Positions 16,242 to 24,341 of a stretch of 64,000 bases of DNA are shown here, in pieces. Under the pieces are notes generated by a model, which worked only from the letters and a program-made list of their open reading frames with translations, ran no database searches and was not told the origin of the DNA. The position numbers and the translations under genes are program-made. This DNA is from JBBSAT01 sp046351235 (GTDB lineage Bacteria; Myxococcota_A; Polyangia; Polyangiales; Sandaracinaceae), in NCBI GenBank assembly GCA_046351235.1, contig JAXLYV010000002.1, positions 434,001-498,000 of the forward strand, read 5' to 3'. How positions within the stretch are numbered: the first letter of the stretch is position 1; the number at the start of each line of letters is the position of its first letter.

Positions 16242-17384
16242 TCAGCGCGGCACGATCACCTCGAACGTCCCGTCCGGGAGCGTCTTCGAGATCCGCTCGA
16301 TGGTGTTCGTCACGAGGCGCACGCCGCCCGGGACGAGCATCACCCCGCCCTCGGTGGTCACCGGCGCCGCGAGGATCATCCCGTCCGAGAGCTCGAAGCT
16401 CCGCACGCGCTTGGTCGGGCACCGTGCGACCTCGAGACGGAGGCCGATCCGTACGTTCGGCCCGCCGTACAGCTGCTCGCGTCGATGCAGAGCGTTCGGC
16501 TCGAGCTGATCGGGGGGCACGGAGACCGGCAGGCCGCTCGTGAGGGTGACGCTGTCGTCGGCGAAGGCCGCCTTCACGCCACCCATCGCGAGATTCGCGA
16601 GCTCGGCGAGCGTGTCTTCCATGAGCGCGTCGTCTGGGTCGGGCCCGAACAGCCCCGTCGCGATGTCGAGGAGCGCCGGCTTCTCCACCGTGATCGTGAA
16701 TCGGACCTCGGTGACCAGCGCGACGCTGGTCAGCGTGATCGCCCGCGCATAGGTCGGCTTGAAGTCCGGCGCGAGGGGCACGGGAGAGAGCTCCTTCTGG
16801 GAGAACTCGGTGAGCATGCGCTGCACGATGGACTCGATGCGTCGCCAAGACGGCTTCTCGGCGAGCTCTCGCGGAACGAGGGCGTCGCCCTCGTGGTTGG
16901 CCTGCGGCGCGTGGTTCGCTCGGGCCATCGCCGCGCTGCCGGCGATCGCCGCCGCGGCATCGAGGCGGCGGAGGGCGGTCTCGAGCTCGCGGACCTTGCC
17001 GCGCAGGCGCGTCTCGAGGTGCACGATGCGGTCGGCGATGCGCAGGCGTGCGACGAGCTCGTCCCGCTCGAGCGGCTTGGCGAGGAACTCGTCGGCTCCC
17101 GCGGCGAAGGCGAGCTTGCGCATCTCGGCGTCGCCCCGGCTCGTCACGAAGATGACGTAGACGTAGCGGGCCGCTTCCTGCGAGCGGACCAGGCGCGTCA
17201 GTGCCTCGCCGCTGAGCTCGGGGACCATGCCGTCGGTGACGAGGAGGTTCGGCAGGCGCTCCTTCATCATCTCGACGGCTTTCCCGCCCGTTCGCGCGCC
17301 CCGGACCGTGTGTCCGAGGGAGGCGATCAGGCGTTCGAGCAGCAGAGCTTCGGAGGGCGAGTCCTCGACGACGATGACGTCCAT
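16242..17384 (-). CDS. Response regulator fused to a CheX-like phosphatase domain
   Basis: 380 residues. The N-terminal receiver has Glu7/Asp8, phospho-acceptor Asp51 (LLVTDGMVP) and Lys in FLAKPLE. A coiled coil with an Ala/Arg-rich linker (about 125-190) follows, then a CheX/CheC-type domain whose helix EDTLAELANLAMGGV carries the E-xx-N pattern used by these CheY-P phosphatases. Such fusions can take up and discharge phosphate inside one signalling cluster. It lies 28 bases after the hybrid kinase on the same strand, so both are probably one operon, and it ends at the strong terminator. Confidence 0.8.
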   Translation of the reverse strand: MDVIVVEDSPSEALLLERLIASLGHTVRGARTGGKAVEMMKERLPNLLVTDGMVPELSGEALTRLVRSQEAARYVYVIFVTSRGDAEMRKLAFAAGADEFLAKPLERDELVARLRIADRIVHLETRLRGKVRELETALRRLDAAAAIAGSAAMARANHAPQANHEGDALVPRELAEKPSWRRIESIVQRMLTEFSQKELSPVPLAPDFKPTYARAITLTSVALVTEVRFTITVEKPALLDIATGLFGPDPDDALMEDTLAELANLAMGGVKAAFADDSVTLTSGLPVSVPPDQLEPNALHRREQLYGGPNVRIGLRLEVARCPTKRVRSFELSDGMILAAPVTTEGGVMLVPGGVRLVTNTIERISKTLPDGTFEVIVPR

Positions 17385-17412
17385 GCGCCGGGCTCAAGCA
17401 ACGGCCGATCCA

Positions 17413-19566
17413 TCAAGCCGCGTGGCGGCTCGGGTCCGAGCCCGGGTCGGGGTCTCTCTTCAATGCGGCGATCGCCGCGAGCACCGGCCCGCCCAGCTTT
17501 GCGGCCAGATCGGCGTCTCCTGCGGAGGCGGCCTCCTCCACGCGCTCGAGCGATGCGACGACCTCGCGCTTGCCGACGTTCGCGATGCAGACCGCCAGCG
17601 CACGGGCGGCGCGTCGGATTCCCAACGCATCTCGCCGATCCATGACGATGCGCAGCTGCTCGGCGAGCGCGGTCGTCTCGTGGGCGACGGTCTGCATGAG
17701 CTGCCCCTCGAGCTTCTGGTTGCCCTGGAGCTTGGCGCGGATCGCCGCCCGATCCACCCAGCCGCTGATCGGGCGGTCGCGGGGGGGCATCGCCTCGGGC
17801 GCCACCTGCCCGTCGTCGCTCGCCGAGGCGCGGGCGTAGCGGACGACGGCGCGGCGCAGCTCGGCGAGCTCGAGCGGCTTGTGGAGCACGCCGTCCATTC
17901 CAGCGGCACGGCACGCCGCGTCCCGTTCGGCGGACTCGTGGGCGGTGAACGCGAGGATCGGGAGCGTCATCCCCGCGTCGCGGAGCCAGCACGTCGCGCC
18001 GAGGCCGTCGAGCTCCGGCATCTCCACGTCCATGATGACGAGGTCGAACGATCCCGCGAGACAACGCGCGACCGCCTGCAGGCCGTTCTCCACCGTGACG
18101 ACGTCGTGCCCGAGCGCCTGCAGGAGGCGCGTGGTGACGAAGCGATTGGTGGCGTTGTCCTCGGCGAGCAGTACGCGGAGCGGCCGGGTCGGCCCCGCGG
18201 GCTCGATCCGCGCGGTGTCCACCGCGGCGGGGTTCTCGGCCGTCGGAAGGGGCGCGTCGAAGTGGAACGTCGTGCCTACGCCGGGCTGCGAGTCGAAGGT
18301 GAGGTCGCCGCCCATCGCATGGGCGAGGCGCCGCGAGATCGAGAGCCCGAGGCCCGTTCCTCCGTGCTCCTGCGCCACGAGCGCGCTCGCCTGCCGGTAG
18401 GGATCGAAGATGCGGCTGCGCGCCGACTCGGGGATGCCGACGCCGTCGTCCGAGACGTCGAAGCGCACGCCGGGCCCCGGTGCCAGGCGTCGAACCGTCA
18501 AGCGAACCGAGCCGCTCGGCGTGAACTTGATCGCGTTGGTGAGCAGGTTCAGGAGCACCTGTCGTACCCGCAGCGGATCGCCCTCGAGCCAGTCCGGGAG
18601 CTCGTCCGCGAGATCGAGCTGAAGGCTCAACCGCTTGGCGTGCGCCGAGGTCTCGACGAGCCGGACCGCGCTTCGGACGACGTCGGCGAGCTCGAAGGGC
18701 TTGCGCGCGAGCTCCAGCTTCCCGCCCTCGATCTTCGCGTGGTCGAGCACGTCGTGGACCAAAGCGAGGACGTGGTGAGCGCTCGTGCGCGCGCCGGCGA
18801 CGTGCGCCTCCTGCTCCGGATCGAGGAACGTCGTCCCGAGCAAGTCGAGGTAGCCCACCACGGCGTTGAGTGGGGTGCGGAGCTCGTGGCTCAGGTGGTT
18901 GAGGAACACGGCGCGCGCCGCGACGGCCTCTCTCGCGCTCGCCTGCGCCGCGTCGCGCTCGGCGGAAGCGCGCTCGCTCGCCGCGAGCTCTTCGCGCGCC
19001 AGGTCGAGCGCGTCGAGGAGCCCTTTGCGCTCGCGGGCCGCCGACGCCGCCGCGCGCTCGATGCGCGCCGCGCTGCGGCTCGCGACCCGGTCACAGAGGA
19101 AGCCCTCGACCGCCAGCGTGACGATGCGGAGCCCCGTCTCGAGCGGCGTGGCCCCCGGCGCCACGAGCGCGATCGCCATCGCACCGATCGTGGTCACGCG
19201 CACGAGCGGGCCGTCGCGGTAGACGGCGACGGTGGGGAGCACGAGCATGGGAGCCAGGCTGAGATCGTCGCGGCCTTGCGCGAGCAGCTCGATCGCGAAC
19301 GTGGCCGCGAGCAGATCGAACGAGAGGACGAGCCGGCTGATCCGCGCCCACGCCGCGCGCCGGATGGCGAGGCGCGCGACGGCGAGGCCGCCCGCGGCGC
19401 AGCCGAGCGTCGCGAGCAGGGCCGGCACGCCGTGGGTGCCGGCGAGCGCGATGGCGGCGACGTACGCGGCGAGCACGGCGCGGCTGGCGAGCCGATGCGC
19501 CGACGTCCGGGCGCGACGCAGGCGCAGGGCCCCGAACCGCTTCGCGCGGGCGGAGGACATGGTCAT
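17413..19566 (-). CDS. Membrane hybrid sensor histidine kinase with a decayed Hpt domain
   Basis: 717 residues. Five or six transmembrane segments in the first 150 residues with little periplasmic loop; a coiled coil; HisKA with His227 (HLSHELRTPLN); HATPase_c with N box (NLLTNAIKF), DDGVGIP and GTGLGLSI; a receiver with Asp513 (IMDVEMPELDG) and Lys in LHKPLE. A C-terminal four-helix segment aligns with Hpt, but the phospho-His position is Arg and the KG pair is gone (AARALAVCIANVG). The protein therefore cannot relay through its own Hpt. The start is the ATG at 19566, which overlaps the stop of a possible 58-codon ORF. Confidence 0.9.
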   Translation of the reverse strand: MTMSSARAKRFGALRLRRARTSAHRLASRAVLAAYVAAIALAGTHGVPALLATLGCAAGGLAVARLAIRRAAWARISRLVLSFDLLAATFAIELLAQGRDDLSLAPMLVLPTVAVYRDGPLVRVTTIGAMAIALVAPGATPLETGLRIVTLAVEGFLCDRVASRSAARIERAAASAARERKGLLDALDLAREELAASERASAERDAAQASAREAVAARAVFLNHLSHELRTPLNAVVGYLDLLGTTFLDPEQEAHVAGARTSAHHVLALVHDVLDHAKIEGGKLELARKPFELADVVRSAVRLVETSAHAKRLSLQLDLADELPDWLEGDPLRVRQVLLNLLTNAIKFTPSGSVRLTVRRLAPGPGVRFDVSDDGVGIPESARSRIFDPYRQASALVAQEHGGTGLGLSISRRLAHAMGGDLTFDSQPGVGTTFHFDAPLPTAENPAAVDTARIEPAGPTRPLRVLLAEDNATNRFVTTRLLQALGHDVVTVENGLQAVARCLAGSFDLVIMDVEMPELDGLGATCWLRDAGMTLPILAFTAHESAERDAACRAAGMDGVLHKPLELAELRRAVVRYARASASDDGQVAPEAMPPRDRPISGWVDRAAIRAKLQGNQKLEGQLMQTVAHETTALAEQLRIVMDRRDALGIRRAARALAVCIANVGKREVVASLERVEEAASAGDADLAAKLGGPVLAAIAALKRDPDPGSDPSRHAA

Positions 19567-19739
19567 CGCGTCGACGCCGCAGGAGGTTGGCGGGCCGGTG
19601 GTGCGAGCGTCGCGAAGTCGGCGCTGACCGCGCTCGAGGCGGCCACGGCGTGCAGTGCCACCATCAAGCGGTCCAGCCACGATGGGCGTGACTCGTCGAT
19701 CGGGCCCGACGGAGATGCGTCCTGGGGAGGAGGGTGCAC
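19563..19739 (-). CDS. Possible small ORF coupled to the hybrid kinase
   Basis: A 58-codon frame from a GTG at 19739 whose TGA overlaps the kinase ATG in an ATGA arrangement, as in coupled genes. The product is Pro/Ala-rich with one amphipathic segment (SWLDRLMVALHAVAAS). No domain was recognised and no ribosome site is visible; a TTG at 19769 is another start. The overlap is the only support, so this may be leader sequence rather than a gene. The rest of the 294-base stretch up to 19860 holds nothing else recognised. Confidence 0.25.
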   Translation of the reverse strand: MHPPPQDASPSGPIDESRPSWLDRLMVALHAVAASSAVSADFATLAPPARQPPAASTR

Positions 19740-19860
19740 GCGAAAGAATTCGTACGCCCGGGGTGTCAACTTTAGTTGCGCCCCGCGAGCTCGCGACGTT
19801 TCGCCACGTCGGGGGGGCCCGGTGCGCCTCGCGCGGAGCCCTTCGGCGCGGGCGAGCGAC

Positions 19861-21063
19861 TCAGCTCGCCGTGCGGGCGCCTGCGGAGGCCTCGGCGGCG
19901 CGCAGCGTGATCACCGAGATCTCCGAGTGCGTGCCGATGCGGAGCGGTGGGCCCCAGGTGCCGGTCCCCTCGCTCACCCACACGGCGGTCTCGCCGACCC
20001 GGTGCAGGCCGCGCAGGAACGGCTGCTCCACGCGCACGAGCGCGCCGAAGGGCTGCATCTGGCCGCCGTGCGTGTGCCCCGAGATCTGCAGCGCGACGCC
20101 GAGCTCGGCGGCCTCGCGCACGCTGCGCGGCTGGTGAGCGAGGAGCACGACGGGCAGGGCAGGGGGGCGCCCGGCGAGCGCCGCCTTCATGTCGGTGTGG
20201 CCTCCGAAGCGCGGCGCGTGCGCGTCGTCGACGCCGGCGAGCACGAAGCGAGCGCCCGCGTGCGCGATCTCGACGTGGCGATTGCGGAGCGTCGTCATGC
20301 CGAGCGTCTCGACGTGGGCGGACCAAGCGTCGGCGCCGGAGAAGTACTCGTGGTTGCCGGTCACGAAGAAGACGCCCGCCGGCGCGCGCAGCTCGGCGAG
20401 CGGCGCCACCTCGCTCGCGAGCTCGGCGACCGATCCATCCACGAGATCGCCCGTGATCGCGACGAGGTCGGGCGCGAGCGAGCCGACCTTCGCCACCAGT
20501 CGCTCCACGAACGCGCGCCGGATCACCGGGCCCACGTGTACGTCGCTGAGCTGCACGATGCGGAAGCCGTCGAGCGCGGGGTCGAGCCCGGCGATGGGCA
20601 CCTCCACCTCGCGGACGATCGGATCGCCGAGGCCGCGCCGCGCGCCCATCCCGACCAAGCCGAGCGCGAGCAGCGAGGCCGCGCCGGCGAGCGCACGCGC
20701 GGTGCCCACGCCCTCCGAGCTCGGTAGAGCGCTGCCCGTGCTCGCGTACGCCACGCCCTCGAGCAAGGCGCGACCGAGATCGAGCGCGAGGAGCGAGACG
20801 TCGAGATAGAAGATCGCGCCGAGCCACACGTAGCCGGCCCAGCCGAGGCGCTGGTTCCACGGCGCGCGGGCCGTGCGCGCGAGGACGAGCGAGGTGGGCA
20901 GGAAGATCGCCAGCGCCACGAGCAGCACGGTGAGCACGACCGCGATCGGGGCCGGCCACGCCGGGTCGTGCACGACCCGCGACCACGCGTAGCCGTGTAG
21001 GAGCGCGACGACCGAGCCCACGATCGAGAGGAAGACGACGAGCCGCGACGCCGGAACGCGCAT
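19861..21063 (-). CDS. Membrane-anchored metallophosphoesterase (YkuE-like)
   Basis: 400 residues. Four or so hydrophobic helices occupy the first 150, then a calcineurin-type phosphoesterase domain with all five motifs: LSDVHVG, GDLVDG, GNHEY, LLAHQP and SGHTHGGQ, which hold two metal ions. The active site would face the periplasm if the even number of helices is right. Family members act on phosphodiesters or lipid pyrophosphates; the substrate is not known here. It is divergent from the phosphopantetheinyl transferase gene. Confidence 0.9.
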   Translation of the reverse strand: MRVPASRLVVFLSIVGSVVALLHGYAWSRVVHDPAWPAPIAVVLTVLLVALAIFLPTSLVLARTARAPWNQRLGWAGYVWLGAIFYLDVSLLALDLGRALLEGVAYASTGSALPSSEGVGTARALAGAASLLALGLVGMGARRGLGDPIVREVEVPIAGLDPALDGFRIVQLSDVHVGPVIRRAFVERLVAKVGSLAPDLVAITGDLVDGSVAELASEVAPLAELRAPAGVFFVTGNHEYFSGADAWSAHVETLGMTTLRNRHVEIAHAGARFVLAGVDDAHAPRFGGHTDMKAALAGRPPALPVVLLAHQPRSVREAAELGVALQISGHTHGGQMQPFGALVRVEQPFLRGLHRVGETAVWVSEGTGTWGPPLRIGTHSEISVITLRAAEASAGARTAS

Positions 21064-21177
21064 GACCTCACTCTGCCCGTGCGCGCCGTGCCGGCACGTG
21101 AAGAAGCATGGCGCTCCGGTGAAGGCGCTCCGCCGCGACCCTCGACGAGCGCGCCCGCCGGGCGCACGCTCGCGGCG

Positions 21178-21831
21178 ATGTCGTTGCTGGCGCCCTTGCT
21201 CGGCCCGGAGGTCGTGCTGCTCGACGCGCCGATCGATCCGTCGGCGCTCGACGAGATCGCGCCCGAGGAGCGCGCGCTCGTCGCGGCCGCGCACCCCAAG
21301 CGCCAGCGCGAGTTCGCGACCGCTCGCAAGCTCGCGCGGCAGGCGCTCGGCCGGCTGGGGATCGACGCGCCGCCGCTGCTGAACGACCCCGACCGCGCGC
21401 CGATCTGGCCTCCCGGGATCCGCGGAAGCGTCACCCACTGCGACACGCGGGCGCTCGTCGCCGTCTGCCGCGCCGAGCACGGGTCGGTGGGGATCGACGT
21501 GGAGCACCGCGCTGGGCTCAAGCCCGAGCTCTGGCCCTCGGTGTTCCTCGCCTCCGAGATCGAGGCGCTCGAGGCGCTCCCCGAGAGCGAGCGCGCGCGG
21601 CGCGCGCTGGTGCTGTTCTCGGCGAAAGAGGCGCTCTACAAGGCCCAGTTCCCGCTGTCGCGCACCTACATGGGGTTTCGAGCGCTGCACGTGCACGCCG
21701 CGGACGGTGTGCTCGAGTGCACGTGGCAGACCGACGTCCCGGGATTTCCCGCCGGCACGATCGCGCGGGGCCGCTATCTCCTCGAGGCCCCGCCGACGGG
21801 CGAGGTGCTGACCGGGATCCTGATCGTCTGA
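21178..21831 (+). CDS. 4'-phosphopantetheinyl transferase (EntD/Sfp type)
   Basis: Transfers the phosphopantetheine arm from CoA to carrier-protein serines, as needed for polyketide, peptide or siderophore synthesis. 217 residues with the family's motifs: GSVTHCDTRALVAV (P1-like), VGIDVE (Mg2+ site) and FSAKEALYK (the W/F-xx-KE-xxx-K motif). The ATG at 21178 is the most likely start; an upstream ATG would add a 33-residue Arg-rich leader without homology. No synthase cluster is in the window, so it probably serves remote clusters. Confidence 0.9.
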   Translation: MSLLAPLLGPEVVLLDAPIDPSALDEIAPEERALVAAAHPKRQREFATARKLARQALGRLGIDAPPLLNDPDRAPIWPPGIRGSVTHCDTRALVAVCRAEHGSVGIDVEHRAGLKPELWPSVFLASEIEALEALPESERARRALVLFSAKEALYKAQFPLSRTYMGFRALHVHAADGVLECTWQTDVPGFPAGTIARGRYLLEAPPTGEVLTGILIV

Positions 21832-21884
21832 TCACGGTTCGCGCGCCCGGCGTTGGCTTCCGCGCGCAGACCGTGTTTCAATCG

Positions 21885-23054
21885 GTGGTGGCCTTTTCTC
21901 GGCGAAGCAGTGTGGCCGCCGCCTGCCTTCTCGGGCTCCTCTCGGCAGCGGGATGTGCGAGCGGAGAAGCGGTGAATCCTCGTACGCGGGACGGCGGCGC
22001 GGGCCGCGACGGCGCGGCGCCCGACACCGGCGCGCCCGACTGCGACCCGCCCTGCTCGGGGACCGAGACCTGCGTCGCGGGCGTGTGCCGCGCGGCGACC
22101 GAGGACGGAGACGGAGACGGCGTGCCGGCGTCGACCGACTGCGACGACGCGAACGCCAGCATCGGGACGATGAGCGAGCGCTCGTGCTCCTCGAGCTGCG
22201 GCACCGGCGTGGAGCGCTGCACGAACGGGACGTGGGCCGCGTGCACCGCGCCGGCGAGCTGCGACTGCACGGCGGGCGAGCCGCCGCGCACGATCGCGTG
22301 CATGCGCTGCGGGATGCAGCAGCAGATCTGCCAGGACGGCGTGTGGACCGACTCGGGCCTCTGCACGGGCGGCGGGCCGTGCTCGCCGGGCGACATGGAC
22401 ACCGGCGGCACCTGCGGGATGTGCGGCACACAGACCCGCATCTGCCAGGCCGACTGCACGTGGGGCGCCTGGGCCTGCATGGACGAAGGCGTGTGCGTCG
22501 CGGGGATGACCGACTCGGGCTCGCAGGCGTGCGGCACCTGCGGCAACGGCACGCAGACGCGCTCGCGCAGCTGCGACAGCGCGAGCTGCCAGTGGGGCGC
22601 GTGGAGCGCGTGGAGCGCCTGCATCGGCGGCGAGAGCGGCGCGTGCTCCCCCGGCCAGACCGACATGCAGACGCAGGCGTGCCCGGGCGGTTGCGCCAAC
22701 CAGACCCGCACGCGCTCGTGCGATACGGCGGCCGGCTGCAACTGGGGCGCGTGGTCGGCGTGGAGCGCGTGCCCGAGCTGCGGCCCCGTGTGCGGCAACT
22801 CGAGCTGCGAGAGCGGCGAGACCTGCTCGAGCTGTGCCGCGGACTGCCGGTACGGCCACCAGGGCACGGGCCACGGCGGCGACTCGTGCGCGGGGGTTCC
22901 GGCCGAGACGTGGCGCTGCGTGAGCGGCGACTCCGCGTGCGGCAGCGGCTCGGTCAGTCAGGTCTGCCGCAACGGCCACTGGCTGAACTTCAACTGCTCG
23001 CCCCGCAACTGCGGCGCCTGCTTCTGCGCGTACAGCAGCAACTGCGCGCAATAG
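21885..23054 (+). CDS. Cys-rich lipoprotein with MopE motif and thrombospondin-1-like repeats
   Basis: 389 residues, Sec signal with lipobox LSAAGC. A MopE-type metal-binding motif (DGDGDGVPASTDCDD) follows a short Asp/Gly/Ala linker. After this come Cys-rich modules of about 35-40 residues. Two of them contain the WxxWxxC signature of thrombospondin type 1 repeats (WGAWSAWSAC, once after CQ and once after CN), each followed by NQTRTRSC- or QTRSRSC-type strands. It is probably a surface-exposed, disulfide-bonded adhesin-like protein. GTG at 21885 or 21888 starts the signal peptide; no convincing ribosome site is seen. Confidence 0.75.
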   Translation: MVAFSRRSSVAAACLLGLLSAAGCASGEAVNPRTRDGGAGRDGAAPDTGAPDCDPPCSGTETCVAGVCRAATEDGDGDGVPASTDCDDANASIGTMSERSCSSSCGTGVERCTNGTWAACTAPASCDCTAGEPPRTIACMRCGMQQQICQDGVWTDSGLCTGGGPCSPGDMDTGGTCGMCGTQTRICQADCTWGAWACMDEGVCVAGMTDSGSQACGTCGNGTQTRSRSCDSASCQWGAWSAWSACIGGESGACSPGQTDMQTQACPGGCANQTRTRSCDTAAGCNWGAWSAWSACPSCGPVCGNSSCESGETCSSCAADCRYGHQGTGHGGDSCAGVPAETWRCVSGDSACGSGSVSQVCRNGHWLNFNCSPRNCGACFCAYSSNCAQ

Positions 23055-23102
23055 GCGCGGTGCGCGTGGCCGCGACGCGCGAAGCATGAGACGCTCGACG
23101 CG

Positions 23103-24332
23103 ATGTTGCGTCGTCTCGTCTGCCTGAGCGCTCTTCTCGTCATCGCGTGTGACAACCCGCCTCCGCCCGCCGTCGACGGCGGCCCGCCCGATGCGAGCGC
23201 AGGCGATGCGGGCGTCGATGCGGCGGCCTCGCCGGATGCGTACGTGCCCTTCGAGATCGCGCCGCACGCGGCGCCGATGCCCGTGCCGCGTCAATCCGGG
23301 CCGATCATGGCCCATCCACAGATGGTGGTGATCACGTACGCGGACGAGCCCGCGCGTGCCGAGATCGAGTCCGACGCCGCGTGGCTCGCGAGCTCGGACT
23401 GGCTCGCGACGACCGGCGGTGAGTACGGCGTCGGCGCCGCGACCGTGCTCGCCAACGTGCACCTGACGGCGAACGCGCCGAGCGTCACCTCGAACGACGA
23501 GATCATCGCGATGCTCGTGGCCGGCATCGCCGACCACACCTTCCCGGCGGAGAGCGACGGCAGCTACGACGAAGTCCTCTACATGGTGTACTTCCCGGAG
23601 TCGACGCGGATCCACGACGCGAACGGGCTCGGCGACAGCTGCCAATCGTATGGCGGCTACCACTACGAGGCGCAGACGCAGGACGGGCATCCGTTCTCCT
23701 ACGCCGTTCTCCCCACCTGCCGGGGCTTCTCGCCCGCGCTCACGCTGCGCGAGTCGCAGGAGGTCAGCGCGGCCCACGAGCTCTTCGAGGCCGCGACGGA
23801 TCCGCTGCCGCTGACGATGCCGGCGTGGGAGTTCTCGGAGAGCACGTTCTCGCCCTCGCCCTGGCTCTTCGTCGGCGCCGAGATCGCCGACCTCTGCGCG
23901 CTGCGCGTGAGCAGCGACGTGTTCGTGCGCGACGCGGGCCACGTGGCGCCGCGCATCTGGTCGAACGCGGCGGCGGCCGCCAACGATCGCGATCCATGTC
24001 AGCCGGCCGACCCGGCGGTTCCGTACTCGATGGTCTCCGTGTCGCCCGACACGATCGTCTCCGCGACCGCGGGCCAGACGGTGACCTACACGCTGACCGC
24101 GTGGACCTCGCGCCCCGCGCCCGACTTCGGTCTCTATGCGGCGGTCGGGGGCGGCACGTTCAACCCGCCGGTGAGCGTCTCGCGCACGACCGTGAACAAC
24201 GGCGACACCGCGACGCTCACCGTCGACGTGCCGGCCGGTACGCCGAGCCAGAGCTACGTGCTCGTGTACCTCGAGGTCGTGCACTCGACCTCCGACTACG
24301 ACTCGATCCCGCTCGTCGTCTACGTGCCCTGA
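23103..24332 (+). CDS. Secreted lipoprotein, putative zinc-metallopeptidase-like
   Basis: 409 residues, signal with lipobox-like VIAC near residue 16, then an Asp/Pro/Ala linker. The central domain has SAAHELFEAATDP followed about 20 residues later by AEIADLC. This HE(L/Y)xEAxTDP...EIxDxC layout is shared with a family of secreted zincin-like proteins. The second classical zinc His of HExxH is absent, so activity is uncertain. The last 100 residues form a beta-sandwich-like domain (VSPDTIVSATAGQTVTYTL to the end), perhaps for binding. It ends nine bases before the end of the convergent membrane-protein gene. Confidence 0.7.
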   Translation: MLRRLVCLSALLVIACDNPPPPAVDGGPPDASAGDAGVDAAASPDAYVPFEIAPHAAPMPVPRQSGPIMAHPQMVVITYADEPARAEIESDAAWLASSDWLATTGGEYGVGAATVLANVHLTANAPSVTSNDEIIAMLVAGIADHTFPAESDGSYDEVLYMVYFPESTRIHDANGLGDSCQSYGGYHYEAQTQDGHPFSYAVLPTCRGFSPALTLRESQEVSAAHELFEAATDPLPLTMPAWEFSESTFSPSPWLFVGAEIADLCALRVSSDVFVRDAGHVAPRIWSNAAAAANDRDPCQPADPAVPYSMVSVSPDTIVSATAGQTVTYTLTAWTSRPAPDFGLYAAVGGGTFNPPVSVSRTTVNNGDTATLTVDVPAGTPSQSYVLVYLEVVHSTSDYDSIPLVVYVP

Positions 24333-24341
24333 CCCGACACC

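Noticed and set aside
19764..19769. TTGACA on the minus strand as a -35 box for the hybrid kinase
   Set aside because: No -10-like hexamer lies at 16-18 bases (TTCTTT is at 15). In so GC-rich a genome a single hexamer match is weak evidence.
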